A DNA stretch of 64,000 nt, taken from Saturnia japonica. Lineage: Eukaryota; Arthropoda; Insecta; Lepidoptera; Saturniidae. Shown here one piece after another: positions 1-12,500 of the stretch. Numbering within the stretch: the stretch's first letter is position 1; every line of letters starts with the position of its first letter. Below the pieces are notes generated by a model that was not told where the DNA came from, searched no databases, and worked only from the letters and a program-made list of their open reading frames with translations. Location: contig CM065320.1 in assembly GCA_033032175.1 (NCBI GenBank), forward strand, positions 6,882,001-6,946,000, in the 5' to 3' direction. A program made the position numbers and the translations under genes.

Positions 1-544
1 TGAACCATCATTGCTTCAAGTAATAGAAAAGCATACAGTTTTTATTTACTTTTTTTTTTATGTAACTCATATGTTAATCGATATTTTCTATTTTGTATTG
101 CAATACCGAAACTAATTTGGCAGTCAAGATAGAGTCGTCTGTCAAATCAGTATTCACTCACACTGGCGATGTCGAGACGTAATATCCTCTCAGTACCACG
201 TACCTAGTCTGTGTGGTTGTGTAGGTAAGCACAGAACATTCCCGGGGGGTGTAACACTCTGTACTCTGTCTATCCCATAAGGAATTTGGTATCGTTATGG
301 ACCGTCTTTCACTAATTAACTAACTAAACATGAAAATATAATCGTAATATAGTTCATTTAAGTTTTGCAATGTAAAAAGTGGTAGGTACCTACTTACTTT
401 ATATTTAAAAAAAAACTGATTTACCATTAAAACCCAAACTATTTTCTAAACCAATTGCTTAGGAAAATTGTATATTATTATGCCCATATTTTTTTAATGT
501 GTTCACTCAGGGCCAAAATGTCTATGGACAGTGGGCATTCCCCT
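1..544. other. anonymous AT-rich DNA
   Basis: I see no gene or recognisable repeat here. There is a T-rich run near the start and a short higher-GC patch around 170-300 without an open frame worth naming. Confidence 0.5.
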
Positions 545-690
545 TACAAGCGGTTGTAGTAAAACTTCTTTGAATTTGAACAGTATAGATTACCATTATG
601 TATCGTATGTAACGTAACGCCTATAGTAACATTACGTAACGCTTTTTTTCCTTACCGTACCCATAGAGGTTCCACTTCAAAAACTTTATT
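545..690 (+). repeat. short relative of the 4.6-6.1 kb element (candidate)
   Basis: The left side has 'aaaacttctttgaa' and the right side has 'gttccacttcaaaaac', resembling the two ends of the element at 4591-6124. Between them is a doubled 'acgtaacgc' motif like the doubled 'gcgtaacg' just inside the right end of that element. I infer a short non-autonomous relative. The matches are short, so this is tentative. Confidence 0.35.
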
Positions 691-1588
691 GTACTTCTAC
701 AAATAAAACAAGTACTCGGTTTGGTTTATTTTAATAATAGGTATTTAGCATATTTAATATCTATTTTATATATTGCCCATTTGTGTTCTAAAGTGTAGGA
801 CATAGTTTATATTGGATTATAAATGTTATTGATAAAATATGTACTTCTTTCAAAATCTACATTGTAAGTATAATAGCTCCATTAATATAAGTTCTTTGTA
901 ATGACAACAAATAACAAAATCAATGAAATGCCCTTGTCCAGTTCGGCATTTTTTTACAGCATCGGACATCAACCGAAGCGTTTCGGATAGATTTTATTGG
1001 CTCGTTCGGTCACGTCTCTGGCAAAAGATCGTCTCTTCGGACGAAGTGGCGGCCGTTTCGCACGATATGGGTTAACAGCGCCGATTCATAGCCGGAACAG
1101 ATCGTTTTATGATTTCAGAGGAACAATTTTTATAGCGGTCCGACGCTGGGCCATCGTATTCCTATCAAAACTGCCAAAATTTGTCAGTCAGAAGTTATTT
1201 CAACGATTTACTTGTACATTTTGCGATTATTTAGTCATACTTATGTGTTGGAATTAAATAATAAAGACTTGTGTTTTTAAATTAGTAGTGTAGATGGACG
1301 AGCAAGGAAATGCAAAACAGAAAATATCTTTTTGAGGGTTTTCTTGTTCTGTTAAATTCGTTGGGACGGTGACTTACGGTCAGATTTCAATTATCCAAGT
1401 GACTGGGGTGGCGTCTAAATTGCAGTTTATAGGGCAAAACCGCCCAAATACAAGACAAGGTATACAGTGAATAATTTTAACAATGTTATAACATACTCCT
1501 TTCATTGTATGTCGCTTTAAGTTTTAGTCCAAAATACTTTTGAGTTGTATGTTGAGTACTTTTGTTATTATTATCTTAATAATCTTAT
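691..1588. other. anonymous DNA with a GC-richer patch
   Basis: Bases about 955-1160 are distinctly richer in G, C and CpG than their surroundings and contain an open frame of 86 codons on the + strand (997-1257). Its translation resembles nothing I know and its start is not an ATG, so I do not call it a gene. The patch could be a decayed regulatory region or an old repeat. Confidence 0.4.
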
Positions 1589-1843
1589 GTGATGATGTGG
1601 CCCAAGATCGTAACATTCTAAGCCTAGTGGAAGACTTAAGTGCAGCTGCCGGAACACACCTATTGGTGATTGACGACAGATTTTCATCTTGACAGCAGCT
1701 AGTACCCTAGGCCGGCATTACAAAAAGCCCTGCTACCTATGCTATGGGGTTTGATGTTTTCCCTAACCGAAAGCTCAGGCTCATTGCAGGGAGTCGAACT
1801 CACTTCGATCATTGCGATGTGCGTACAGGCTACCACTGAACCA
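1589..1843 (-). mobile_element. tRNA-derived SINE, family A, near full length
   Basis: On the minus strand this reads from a tRNA-like head (B-box-like 'gttcgactccctgcaatgag' in the 1790-1810 part) into a body shared with seven other copies in this window. Shared body motifs are 'aggtgtgttccggcagctgc' and 'cttccactaggcttag', ending near 'gccacatcatc'. It has many substitutions relative to the other copies, so it is an old insertion. It has no coding capacity and would depend on a LINE for mobility. Confidence 0.75.
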
Positions 1844-2465
1844 AATAATATTAAATTATAAGTTTTTTGTTGCATACTTGTTACGTTTCTTTATGAGATT
1901 GTAGTAGATAGGAAAATGTATTAATCTTTACAATTGATCTGAAAAGAGCTCTTTTACTGCAATGTAGGTACTTTTTACAACAATAGTCAATAAGGTTTAT
2001 GTATTTGAATTAAATTTTGTAGATATCAAAATCATTGAATGGAATAATTATTCAAAGCATAACGTCAAATCATTATAATATTTTTACCAGCATTAGTAAC
2101 GTGTATAGAATGAAACCTTAAATTAATTATTGCGTACGTTTGAAGTCGCTGTTTTATCCCAAGTTGAATAATATAGATGAGTAAAACGCTGTCAATGGAG
2201 GGTGCATGACAATAAAACTAAATCACTAAGGCTCTGTCTATTGTGCCTCTCCGGCGCCGGCGGAAAGCGAGCATATGTGGGGGACAACTTGTTTCTCTCC
2301 GGAAATAAAATAAACTATATTGTGGTATCAGGTTACACGAATATGTTTAGTAGGTAAATGGAATCACGATGTTTATTTCTATGCACGATTATTATGATAA
2401 TTTTATGTCATGACTTATTAGTTATTACCTACATGCATACGGGATATTTTCTTATTTACTTTACT
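1844..2465. other. anonymous AT-rich DNA
   Basis: No gene is seen. A small GC-rich spot with 'ccggcgccggcgg' lies near 2250 and has no coding support. Confidence 0.45.
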
Positions 2466-2590
2466 TAATATCTGGACGACCGAACTTTACTCGATATCTT
2501 AAAAAAAGATAAACACCTATCTAGGTAAACTAGGAAAATAAAACATTATCTAAATACAACATTTCATCCAAATCTTACTTAATAATATTA
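2466..2590 (+). repeat. dispersed repeat, 'tctgggcgaccgag' family
   Basis: Begins 'tctggacgaccgaactttac' and continues with 'ctatctaggtaaact' and 'catttcatccaaat', as in the copies at 14271, 17951 and (reverse) 50113. This copy is truncated before the 'gtttccgagaaacca' portion. Confidence 0.65.
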
Positions 2591-2916
2591 GATTGATTCA
2601 TCAAAATCATATACATTCATCAAAGTCATTGAATAGGTTTTACTTGATGCAAGTGGTACAGTTGAAAACACAAACCAGTTTTGAGGTAATGATACGCACA
2701 CATAACCATTTTAAACCTTTGTATCAGGTTCTATTGACCTAATATTTACACCGGGGATAACTTATCCCACATTTACAATATAAAATTGTTAGTTTGAGAA
2801 ATAAGTTATTTATACGTAGATTCAAAGATATTGAATAATGTTGAATATCTACTTATTAATATTTTAATACTTTATAGGTTTATCGTTTTACAAAAATCTC
2901 ACCTAATGTTAATTCT

Positions 2917-3086
2917 TGATGTGGCCGATGATGGTAACTAACTATGTTTAGTGGGAAGACTGGCTTACAAGTGCAGTTACCGGAACACACCTAGAGGTGC
3001 TTGGCGACAGATTTTCAACTTGAGGGTGGTAGTTAACCAGGTAGGCATCAGAAAATATCCTAACACCATGCTATGATTGCTTAATT
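2917..3086 (-). mobile_element. SINE family A body fragment
   Basis: The minus-strand match to the family A body contains the 'ggtgtgttccggtaactgca' and 'cttcccactaaac' portions and the 'ccaccctcaagttg' portion. The tRNA-like head is missing, so the copy is truncated. Confidence 0.7.
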
Positions 3087-3829
3087 GTATGATTAAATGA
3101 GGTATATTAATCAATAATAGCAATCCTAATATCAGCTAGTAAGTGTCCCACTAGGCAAAGGCTTCTTCCCAAAAGAAGGTAAAAGGTAAAGACCACTTAG
3201 CCCAAAGGCATATTGGCGATTTGAAACACCGAGAAAACAACAGTTCTATATTTTTCTCACATACAGTAGTACTACAAGAACAGTTTTGTCCAAGCATACA
3301 GGTTTTTTCACGATGTTTTCTTTCACCGTCAACCGATAGTGTTACCAATATGAAAGAGTAAATATACGCAAATTACGAAAAAAAATTACATGAACATAAT
3401 ATACTATATGCGTATACAATATTTCGTAACCGACGTGTATATATACGCATAATTCATAACAAATATCGAAAAGTAAAGATAAATAAATATAAAGTTAATC
3501 AAGAGCATTTATAACCCATAAAAATTGTCAGAGGAGACCCTGCCCGTTTGTGACCGGAATATCGAAACAATCAATGAAGTTTGTCGCGAGCCGGGCCAAA
3601 TTGAATCGTCGGGGCCTTTCCTCCGTGGAAGCCCGCCGGAAACCGGATTTCGCTCTTTGCGAACCTCTCTATCTTAACCATTAACCAACTACCACAGGTT
3701 TGCGGGCCGTTTTCACTTGAATTTTCCAACTAAAATTACTCTAATTTGCTGTTAAATTATTTACGTAATAAAGATAATCGCTTTAAGTAAACTATAAAAA
3801 AATATCTATAATTATTTGTAATAAATATT
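3087..3829. other. anonymous DNA containing a GC-rich islet (3535-3715)
   Basis: Most of this is plain AT-rich DNA. Bases 3535-3715 are GC-rich with 'gagccgggcc' and 'cccgccggaaaccgg'. I see no long open frame or splice-bounded exon in the islet. It may be regulatory or an old repeat. Confidence 0.4.
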
Positions 3830-4035
3830 AAAAAAGTTTTTTTATATAATTATGGTGGTAAATAAGCATACGGCCGCCTGATGGTAAGCGAATACCGTAG
3901 CCTATAGACGCTTCTAATACCATCGGTATCACTAACGTGTTACTTGAAGTTTTTGTATCGAAGTAATAGAAGTAGTCGATAGAAGCTAAACTAAAAAAAG
4001 TGTCCAACCGGATCGACACTAACCCAAACAAATAC
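3830..4035 (+). repeat. dispersed repeat with 'cggccgcctgatggtaagc'
   Basis: The block 'cggccgcctgatggtaagc' followed by 'ccgtagcctatagacgcttc' is a wording I know from common moth and butterfly repeats, probably LINE 3' tails. The open frame across it on the minus strand is incidental. Confidence 0.55.
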
Positions 4036-4590
4036 ATAATATAGGATTTTCAAAAATAAGACAGATGCAGAATAGCCCCAACTGTGTTTATGACTAGATT
4101 TGTATGAACTGTTGTATGTACAGTAAGAGTGGTCAATGGTTCAGTTCAATATATGTACAGATTGCACAATTTATTACATTATTGTTCTTCAAGACATCTC
4201 TGAAGCATTAATTATACTTACATAACCCGAAAATCCGATTATAATGTAGCTTACGTTATCTCTTCAATTCGGTAGGAGCAGTTCGTTAACTTTGGCAACA
4301 GGTTGAAGTTTCCAAACTTGACTCGATTCCTCCTTGACTTCTCTTTATCCGACACGTTAAAGAGACTATTTGCTATTCGGGATCCAGATAGAGCTCAAAG
4401 GATATGTGACATTTATATGGAAATATCAATGACCTTTTCGAATATGGCCACCGAATCGAAAGATGCGATTCCATATTCATAATTTAAACTTCTTTTCTAA
4501 CGTTACATACTTATATGATAGTATTTACAATAATAAAAAAAAAAATGTATAATAGAAAAAAAATGTGTGCGTGTACTAGCGTACACTCTT
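4036..4590. other. anonymous AT-rich DNA
   Basis: No gene or clear repeat is seen. It ends in a short alternating tract with 'tgtgtgcgtgtac' just before the element at 4591. Confidence 0.4.
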
Positions 4591-4850
4591 AAGAAGTGAA
4601 ACTTCTTTATGACGTTATTTTTCAAAAAATAATTTACTATATGCAACTTTACAGAAATTGAATAAAGTTTAATAAAAGGCTTTTATTATCATAGACATAA
4701 ATACAAATTCTACAATTATTTCATTTTAGCTTATTACTACAAAGATTATTATTGAATTTCATTAATTGTAATAGAATTATTACTATCATTGATGTCGTTA
4801 TTATATATTTGTGTTATTAATGGCTTATGGTAACTGAAATACGAAATATA

Positions 4851-5290
4851 TTAAACACATTCCACAATATTTAGTAACCGAGCGAAAACTCCATCAACTG
4901 TAGTGCCGGATCTCGTTGTCGACGTTTGAGGATTGTTTTTCATGGATAAATTCAGTTTATCTTTCAAAAATTCAATTAGTTTCAAAGATTTTTCTGATGC
5001 AAAATTGGTATTAAAATCTCCACTTAATATCATCGGTATTTTATCATTATTGTTGCCGAGTAAAGAGGCACCGCCACTAGCTCTATTCTCTCGCATTCGC
5101 TCTGCAGCTGTTTTTGGATAACCAGGGTGGATTGAAGAAACATCACTCGTTGCTTGAGTTTCATTCACACAGACATGACTTTTGTTAGCAACTGATGCAC
5201 TAAGTTGTGAACAATGCCGATGATGGACATCAACTTGAACAGTAACTGCATTTGAAGATTCCTCAGGATTTGGCGATATTTCCATCGTTG
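4851..5290 (-). pseudogene. endonuclease/exonuclease/phosphatase-domain fragment
   Basis: The minus-strand translation carries the hallmark 'SGDFNTNF' and, about 40 residues later, 'TTRSGTTVDGVFAR'. These match the GDFN and T-x-DxVF motifs of AP-endonuclease-like domains in retroelements and Helentrons; they are the metal-binding and active-site parts of the C-terminal half of the fold. Upstream is 'PKTAAERMRENR', a motif I associate with Helitron-type proteins. Only about 140 residues remain, and the central part of an endonuclease and all other domains are missing. A plausible splice acceptor (T-run then AG) precedes the 'MEISPNPEESS' segment at about 5283. I read it as a relic exon inside the mobile element. 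Confidence 0.55.
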
Positions 5291-5397
5291 AATCTAAAAA
5301 AAAATTATTTATCAATTTACAAAAAATATATATATATGTATTTATATATATGACAAAGGTTAAGCTTAAATAACTTGAAAACTTGAAAAATAAATAA

Positions 5398-5630
5398 CAT
5401 GATCACGCCCACGTGTTGGTGTTTTGAAAAATGCAATCAAAAACTGAGGTTGACTTTGAATATTTTAGAAAAATAAATACCACAATAAACATTCAAGTAT
5501 TAGAAAAAATTGATACCATAATTACACCCACGTGTTAGTGTATTGAAAAATACAATCAAAAACTGAGGTTAATTTTAAATAACGTGGAAAAATAAATACC
5601 ATAATTACACCCAAGTATTAGAAAAAGAGA
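5398..5630. repeat. imperfect tandem repeat, period about 118 bp
   Basis: About two units sharing 'cacccacgtgtt', 'caatcaaaaactgaggtt' and 'aaaaataaatacca', plus a partial third. It lies inside the 4591-6124 element. Confidence 0.6.
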
Positions 5631-6124
5631 TGTAATTACTTATTTTTTTTTAGAAATTCACTGGAATTAGAATTAAAATAAACCCTTTCATTTTGCTGAT
5701 CACTTCAATATAACATATATATATATTTATCACGTCACTATAGAGCGTTGGGAATAAATAAGCGTGCAATAGAAAAACGGTCAAGTATAGTGGTAGGAGT
5801 AAGTCCGTTAAAACGATATGCTATTGGTAAATGGCAATTGCACGACACCACCTAGTGGTCAAAGTCAACACTACTCAAAGCGGGTCATGGGCTCTTATGG
5901 AAGTCGATGCAATCGCCGCCTGGATTTCAAAAATGTAACTACTCAAAACGGGCCGCAAAATACATTGGAGACATTTACCAATCCCTACTCCGCTGGAGAA
6001 AGTATACTTCGAATCAAGCGTGGTAGGGATAAGAAAAAGATGGCGCGTAACGGAAAAATGTGACGCGTAACGAAAAAATGTTACACTAAAATTTTTTCCA
6101 ACCCCGATAAAGAAGTTTCACTTC

Positions 6125-9100
6125 AAAAAATAAACAAGAAAGAAGAAAAAATGCCCGTACGCTTTCTTCTCTAAATTGGTGTTAAATGGTTCACGGTTAG
6201 TTTTTGATGCAGTTTTGATATTTATACAAATAAGAAGGTGAGTAAACCTATGTACATATTATGTAGATACATATATTCAAATTGACGTTGGTATCTATAT
6301 TAATAAATATATAGTCATGTCTGTACATGTAATATTTTTTCCAAATTTCCTGATACACGTAGGTACTATAGTAAGGATACTGTTAACGAATATGCTCTTA
6401 AAAGTTTCATATGTTATATCATTTGTCAATTGATACACTATATGAATTAAAATAATACTTTTAGAAATAGTTTAAAAAATCTTTTCCAATTTTATTGAAA
6501 TTTTGTTCTCGGGAAAAAATTTGTTAAATTTTGTTATAAGTTATCCCATAATTTATGGGCTACAATGATTTTCAATATTACTTTAAGAAATCGCAAAAAA
6601 ACTATGAAATTCTTCTGATCTTATTTAATTGATAGGCTATAAGAATCGTCAAAAATAAATACATTTAGGCATCGTAAAATAATAGCAAAAGGTCTTGTTA
6701 ATTTTTACACGGGAAGTATAATGTCATTTCTCAATTGATTAACTTTTAATTATTATAAGATTGTTCTGCCTCAAAAACCGTTTGACCGATCATCTTGTAG
6801 GTTAGTGTTTTATCATGGAGAAAGATTTATGCAATACCTGAACATGATTGGTAATACTGTGGTCGAGTTATAGACTTCTGGAAATGAAACGGAACAACTT
6901 ATGCGTGACCATCTAGTACACTTAATTATTTATCTTGCATGAACTTTCCATTGCGCCTTTTCCCCTACTAACGATATTGGGCACCGATAATGCTTTTTCT
7001 TAATTTTTTCGTTACTAACAACAGATTACTTACCTGGTGAAATTACACGATCGTAATATAGGGTTTTTGTATATAAAAATAATGTATACACTTACCTAGT
7101 AAAGTAATATCTAAATGTAAAACCATAAGGTTTTAAGTTTCCCTCGGGAGCCGTATCCTGTTTGGACCTAAAATTAAACCAGGTAATCAAACGCGTAACT
7201 ACGTACCAGTTTTGTAATAGGTAATTAGGTTCTTTTATCTATAAAAGAAATATATATTTTATAATAGAAGCTAGAATTTAATAGGTTCGTAGATAAGATA
7301 ATAATAGGTGTTCTGGTTTAATATAAAATTCGTTTATGAAAACCTACTTAAAATTACAATGTACAAATCTATTTTAACCTATTTTTTAACTAGCACTATA
7401 TTTATATACGCAAAAGTTTGAACAATAAATGGTTTTATTAAAATCTAAATATTCCAGAATTCTTTTATATTTTTTTACGAGTTCTATCTTAGCGCTTGAA
7501 ATATGTTTATATTTAAAAAAAAAAATTAATATTCATGTTTCAATGTATAAATTAAAATAATGAATTATTTTTGCATAGTCCAGGAACTGAATTAATAATT
7601 TTATTTTTTTGGGTTATTTGGAATGTGCTGTCGGATAATTGTAATTTATATCCTGAAAGCAAGGTATGAGCGCAAGTTGTAATAATAAATATTTTCATTG
7701 TAGATAACGGTACAAAACAAATTTTTTTTTTTAACAGATTTATGGGAAAGGGGAACATTTTAAGTGTGAGCATAGCGTAAATTGAATTACTCGGGTCAGA
7801 TAGTAGTGATTTGTGGTTATTAATGTTGAAGAAGCTGAATGTTGAAACTTTTATTGCCGGTGCAATGGTTTCCGATTAAAGCGCGTTACAGACCGTGAAA
7901 GATGTGAAGTGAAGATGTGAGGATGCTAAACTATTTTGTATTACGATACCGTAACATAAAATATTATAGTATCTTAAGGTCTTAAAGTCTTGAAAATTTG
8001 ATCGCATCTTCTTCCAACACTAATATGCGTAGCAATGCACTCGAACCATATCGTTCGATATCGACTGATGAAGATATATGTTATCTTCGCCGTGTGTTGC
8101 TATTTAGACAATCTGAGAAACACCTGAAAATAAATTTCTAGTGACATAGTCTGAGCATAGACGCTATTTAACATAGCTCAAGGAGTTGTTATATAACTGT
8201 AGCTTGCCTTCGCACCTCTGCACATAGTCTTAGCGCAATGATTTGTATGCAACCATAAAGAGTTCTATGATTACAATTTTTATTATTCGGTTTTAATTAT
8301 AATATAAATGTTATCTGACATTTTGGTATCCTTCACCGTGGCTTCACCAATTTGATTTATGTTTTTTTTATATAAAAATATTTTCGGTAAAGGTCATAAT
8401 GGCAGGGCGGATATTGTGGAAACATATATCCTATAATACTACCCGTGTAACAAAATAATACCAAATATAAATATTTCAACATATATGCAGTCATAATTAA
8501 CTTATAACCGAACATAAGTTTTAGATGTTGTATTTATTATAGATAGATATTATTAAAGATAATTACCGATATGCAAGTCAAAACTATATATAGTATCTGA
8601 TCCCAAACATAAACATTGTGTTTTTGCTATTATACAAAAAAAAAAAAGATGTGGTATGTTGGCAGTCAACACTTGTTAGCTAAATGTTTTGTAGTAGATC
8701 GCCGACGCTCTAAGTTTGAGCACTCCTGCTTTATAGTATCCGAAAACTTCGAATGAACAATGATGTTATTTTGTTTTGATAACATCAAATGTATTTAACA
8801 AAACGTAACAAACACATAAAACATTTAGGTATAAATGAACTAAAATATAATCGCTATAAGTTTTAAAACACTTTTAGTAATACACATAAAACTTACATTA
8901 ATGATTAAAATACATTAATAGTGTAGGTATACTTTGTTAGCTACAATAATAAAAAAGTTTATAGATATAAAACAGTTTCTGAATCATTATTGCGAGCGAG
9001 ATGAACACATGCATTCACATTTAATCTAGAAAGGTATTCTGAATGGTTTTCTTCGTTAAAGAAGTAATTTATGCATACAGCTTTCTAATTCAAGGCATTA

Positions 9101-10909
9101 CTATAAACAAGTTACGACTGACATCAAGCGGTTACGACTTCGTATACCCTTAATGACAGTAGCACCCGAAATAAAGCTCGTTTTATAGTAAGTGCATGAC
9201 TTTATATGTGATTACTTCATTTATTTAATATTCATATCATATTGTCCAAGAATTGTTATAGAAATAAAAATAAACACGTCTTTGGTTTGATATTTAATTT
9301 TAATGTATTTATATAAGTAACCATTTCGCATTTATTTTATTTTTAAACTTTGTTGTTTAATAAATTTTCTTCTTCTTGCACTTATCCTATCTAAATAGAG
9401 TCAGCATGTCATGTTTTCCTTTTCCACTCTCTTCAATTGTCATCCCTTTTATACAGATAGATATCATTCATCACACAATCCATCTACTTCTTCCTCGGTA
9501 TTCTTTTACTCCGTTATTCACCTTCATACTTTTTAACAATCTTCTAGAGTTATATAACCTTATTTTTTCCTCATTACATGTATATACCATGCTAACATAC
9601 CTAATAAGGTATCTAATAAGGTACCCTTCAACTTTTCTGTCACTGGTGCGGTGCTACTTTCATACTTCCTCTGTTATAATAATTACTTAACTAATCTATT
9701 CTAGTTACACTACACATACATTTTAGTAGCATTCGCACCCTTGCCATATGCAATATTTTGTCATCCGTTTTATTCTACTACTATCTAATAAATACTATTA
9801 AACTTGGTATAAAATATATTTTGTTGGCTTGGAATTCTGAAAAAAGTTCTAATATGTATATTTGAAAAAGATATCTTTCATGAGTTCCCTTTTCTCAAAT
9901 CTATGAATCAATCAATGAAAATCCTTTTAGGTGACTATGGCCAGAACCATAGATCTCGGTGGCCAGAATGCTGATAATTTGGGGTGTTTACAACATATTG
10001 CATTTTTGTTGTCAATAGTGTGCAAGTTAATATTATTATTCCATTACCTATTAACAATTTATATACTATGTCAATGATTTTTAGCTCATCGGCCTACTTA
10101 GTTAAAATTTCATATTCACTTTTAAAATAAGGCAAAAATAAATTGATGATTTTTTGACAATATGTTACAAGGACCGGCTTTCTCTACCAGTACCAACAAG
10201 TCATATTAAGTAAAATACATTGCATATAATATAATTATGTCAAACAATCGTGTCGATGTGATTATGGAATTGGTACTCATGATTTAGTATCAGTACTATT
10301 GACTCGACTATTGACCCACACTATTGGATGGGTGCGATACCAACAAGTGTGCTCTGTGAGCGCACGCACCTCATAAGCGGGCAACGACTGGCTTAAAGAC
10401 ATTCTTGCTCCAGCTATCGGATCGTAAAAATCTCAGTTAATAAGTCAACTACAATAAACACTATTCCTGAATGCCGGCCGTCTCGCTGCGTATTACAAAT
10501 ATTTTTTTTTTACATTTTATCAATTTTAGGAATTTAATGAAATCTTAACAAATGTATAACATTTGAATCTAATAACGGGAATTACCCTTGATGAACACTT
10601 TATTGGAAACCATTTCATTGTCGCGTCTCGGCAGGACTGCTATAAGTCGTGCTGCAGAAATTTATTGCCTCAATTATACGTGGACCACCCCACCGGTCAC
10701 ACCTGGGGAGCTTGGAGTGGCATCTTTGCATTTAATCCGATGTTAAATTAACAACCTTATAATCTTTACTTTTATCATTAAGAACTAAATATTTACTGCA
10801 CCTGTATGGTTTCTTTTCTTGGAAAATATATTTCATAAATGTTGTCAATTATCTGAAAGAATAAAATATAATCAATAAGACTTGGAGCTTATTTTCTCTT
10901 TTCTAATCT
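6125..10909. other. anonymous AT-rich DNA, nearly 5 kb
   Basis: I find no gene, exon chain or repeat copy that I can match within this window. The small open frames here (such as 7552-7773, 9376-9690 and 10563-10751) are low-complexity or lack any motif. Short A/T runs are common. It may be intronic or intergenic. Confidence 0.45.
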
Positions 10910-12196
10910 TTATTTGCAAAAAAATAAGTATAAAGTAATAAAGACTTAAAAATAAGTTTGAAATCATAATGATAGTAAAATAAAATTGTGTTATATATTT
11001 ATACCAGTGTGCCCGCGGCTTCGCTTGCATGGACTACAGAATGCCGTCGATCAGACACACGCGCGAATTTTATTTGCAAAGAAATAAGTATAAAGTAATA
11101 CAGAGTTAAAAAATAAGTTAAAAATCATAATGATTGTAAAATAAAATTGTGTTATATATTTATACCAGTGTGCCCGCGGCTTCGCTTGCATGGACTACAG
11201 AATGCCGTCGATCAGACACACGCGCGAATTTTATTTGCAAAGAAATAAGTATAAAGTAATAAAGAGTTAAAAAATAAGATAAAAATCATAATGATTGTAA
11301 AATAAAATTGTGTTATATATTTATACCAGTGTGCCCGCGGCTTCGCTTGCATGGACTACAGAATGCCGTCGATCAGACACACGCGCGAATTTTATTTGCA
11401 AAGAAATAAGTATAAAGTAATAAAGAGTTAAAAAATAAGTTAAAAATCATAATGATTGTAAAATAAAATTGTGTTATATATTTATACCAGTGTGCCCGCG
11501 GCTTCGCTTGCATGGACTACAGAATGCCGTCGATCAGACACACGCGCGAATTTTATTTGCAAAGAAATAAGTATAAAGTAATAAAGAGTTAAAAAATAAG
11601 TTAAAAATCATAATGATTGTAAAATAAAATTGTGTTATATATTTATACCAGTGTGCCCGCGGCTTCGCTTGCATGGACTACAGAATGCCGTCGATCAGAC
11701 ACACGCGCGAATTTTATTTGCAAAGAAATAAGTATAAAGTAATAAAGAGTTAAAAAATAAGTTAAAAATCATAATGATTGTAAAATAAAATTGTGTTATA
11801 TATTTATACCAGTGTGCCCGCGGCTTCGCTTGCATGGACTACAGAATGCCGTCGATCAGGCACAAGCACGAATTTTATTTGCAAAGAAATAAGTATAAAG
11901 TAATAAAGAGTTAAAAAATAAGTTTGAAATCATAATGATAGTAAAATAAAATTGTGTTATATAATTACACCAGAGTGCCCGCGGCTTCGCTTGCATGGAC
12001 TACAGAATGCCGTTGATAAAACACACGCGCGAATCTTATTTGCAAAGAAATAAGTATAAAGTAATAAAGAGTTAAAAAATAAGTTTGAAATCATAATGAT
12101 AATAAAATAAAATTGTGTTATAGAATTATACCAGTGTGCCCGCGGCTTCGCTTGCATGGACTACAGAATGCCGTTGATCGGACACACGCGCGAATC
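10910..12196 (+). repeat. 161-bp tandem repeat array, about 8 units
   Basis: The motif 'accagtgtgcccgcggcttc' or a close variant recurs with its 'acc' at 11003, 11164, 11325, 11486, 11647, 11808, 11969 and 12130, exactly 161 bp apart each time. Each unit joins a GC-rich core (to 'cacacgcgcgaat') to an AT-rich part ('gcaaagaaataagtataaag'). Internal units are almost identical. The first and the last two carry shared differences such as 'aagtttgaaatcataatgat' in place of 'aagttaaaaatcataatgat'. That pattern fits homogenisation by unequal exchange. The final unit runs directly into a dispersed repeat at 12197. The open frame at 11957-12157 is incidental. Confidence 0.95.
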
Positions 12197-12500
12197 TTGA
12201 TACCTGGTTATTTTATAGACAAAAATGCTTATTGTGGGTCTTCTTTATAAGATAGACAGACATAAATGTTTTTTTGAAGGTCTTGTTAAGATGTAATAAA
12301 GTTATGTTGTACATAAATTTGATATATCTCTTATGGTTATAAGTTCATAAGCCATTTAAGCCCCCAAAATAGTCGTTTTTTCGATTTGCACGAAATCAGC
12401 CTAAGTTAATCCTTATAACATCAGCTATCTGCCCGCGAAAATTCCGTCAAAATCGATCTAACCGTCCCAGAGATTACCCGGAACAAACAGTCGGACAGTT
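12197..12500 (+). repeat. dispersed repeat G, continuous with the 161-bp array
   Basis: Contains 'gatatatctcttatgg', 'cataagccatttaagc' and 'agagattacccggaacaaac'. The same blocks occur in reverse at 19030-19320 and in a diverged + copy near 33420-33700. The array head (cccgcggcttcgct) fits the 5' side of such elements, so the array is probably an expansion of this element's own head. Confidence 0.65.

Larger units (their letters stand above)
4591..6124. mobile_element. decayed Helentron-like element (candidate)
   Basis: An 18-bp sequence at 4593-4610 (gaagtgaaacttctttat) recurs as its exact reverse complement at 6107-6124. The left copy is itself a short palindrome (aagaagt-gaa-acttctt). 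Between them lie an endonuclease-domain fragment on the minus strand (4851-5290), an imperfect tandem repeat (about 5398-5630) and a doubled 20-bp motif near 6035-6080. Helentrons, a rolling-circle transposon group, are known to carry AP-endonuclease-like domains. No Rep or helicase sequence is left here. The class assignment is an inference; the inverted repeat and fragment are seen directly. Confidence 0.45.

Noticed and set aside
997..1257. Small + strand gene in a GC-richer patch
   Set aside because: No ATG start, no known motif, and no splice or promoter context; possible by chance in GC-richer DNA.
9376..9690. 104-codon membrane-like protein
   Set aside because: The Leu/Ile/Phe/Tyr/Ser-rich translation comes from T-rich DNA and there is no independent support.
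10910..12196. CRISPR-like array
   Set aside because: The whole 161-bp unit is repeated without variable spacers, in eukaryotic DNA; it is a tandem satellite.
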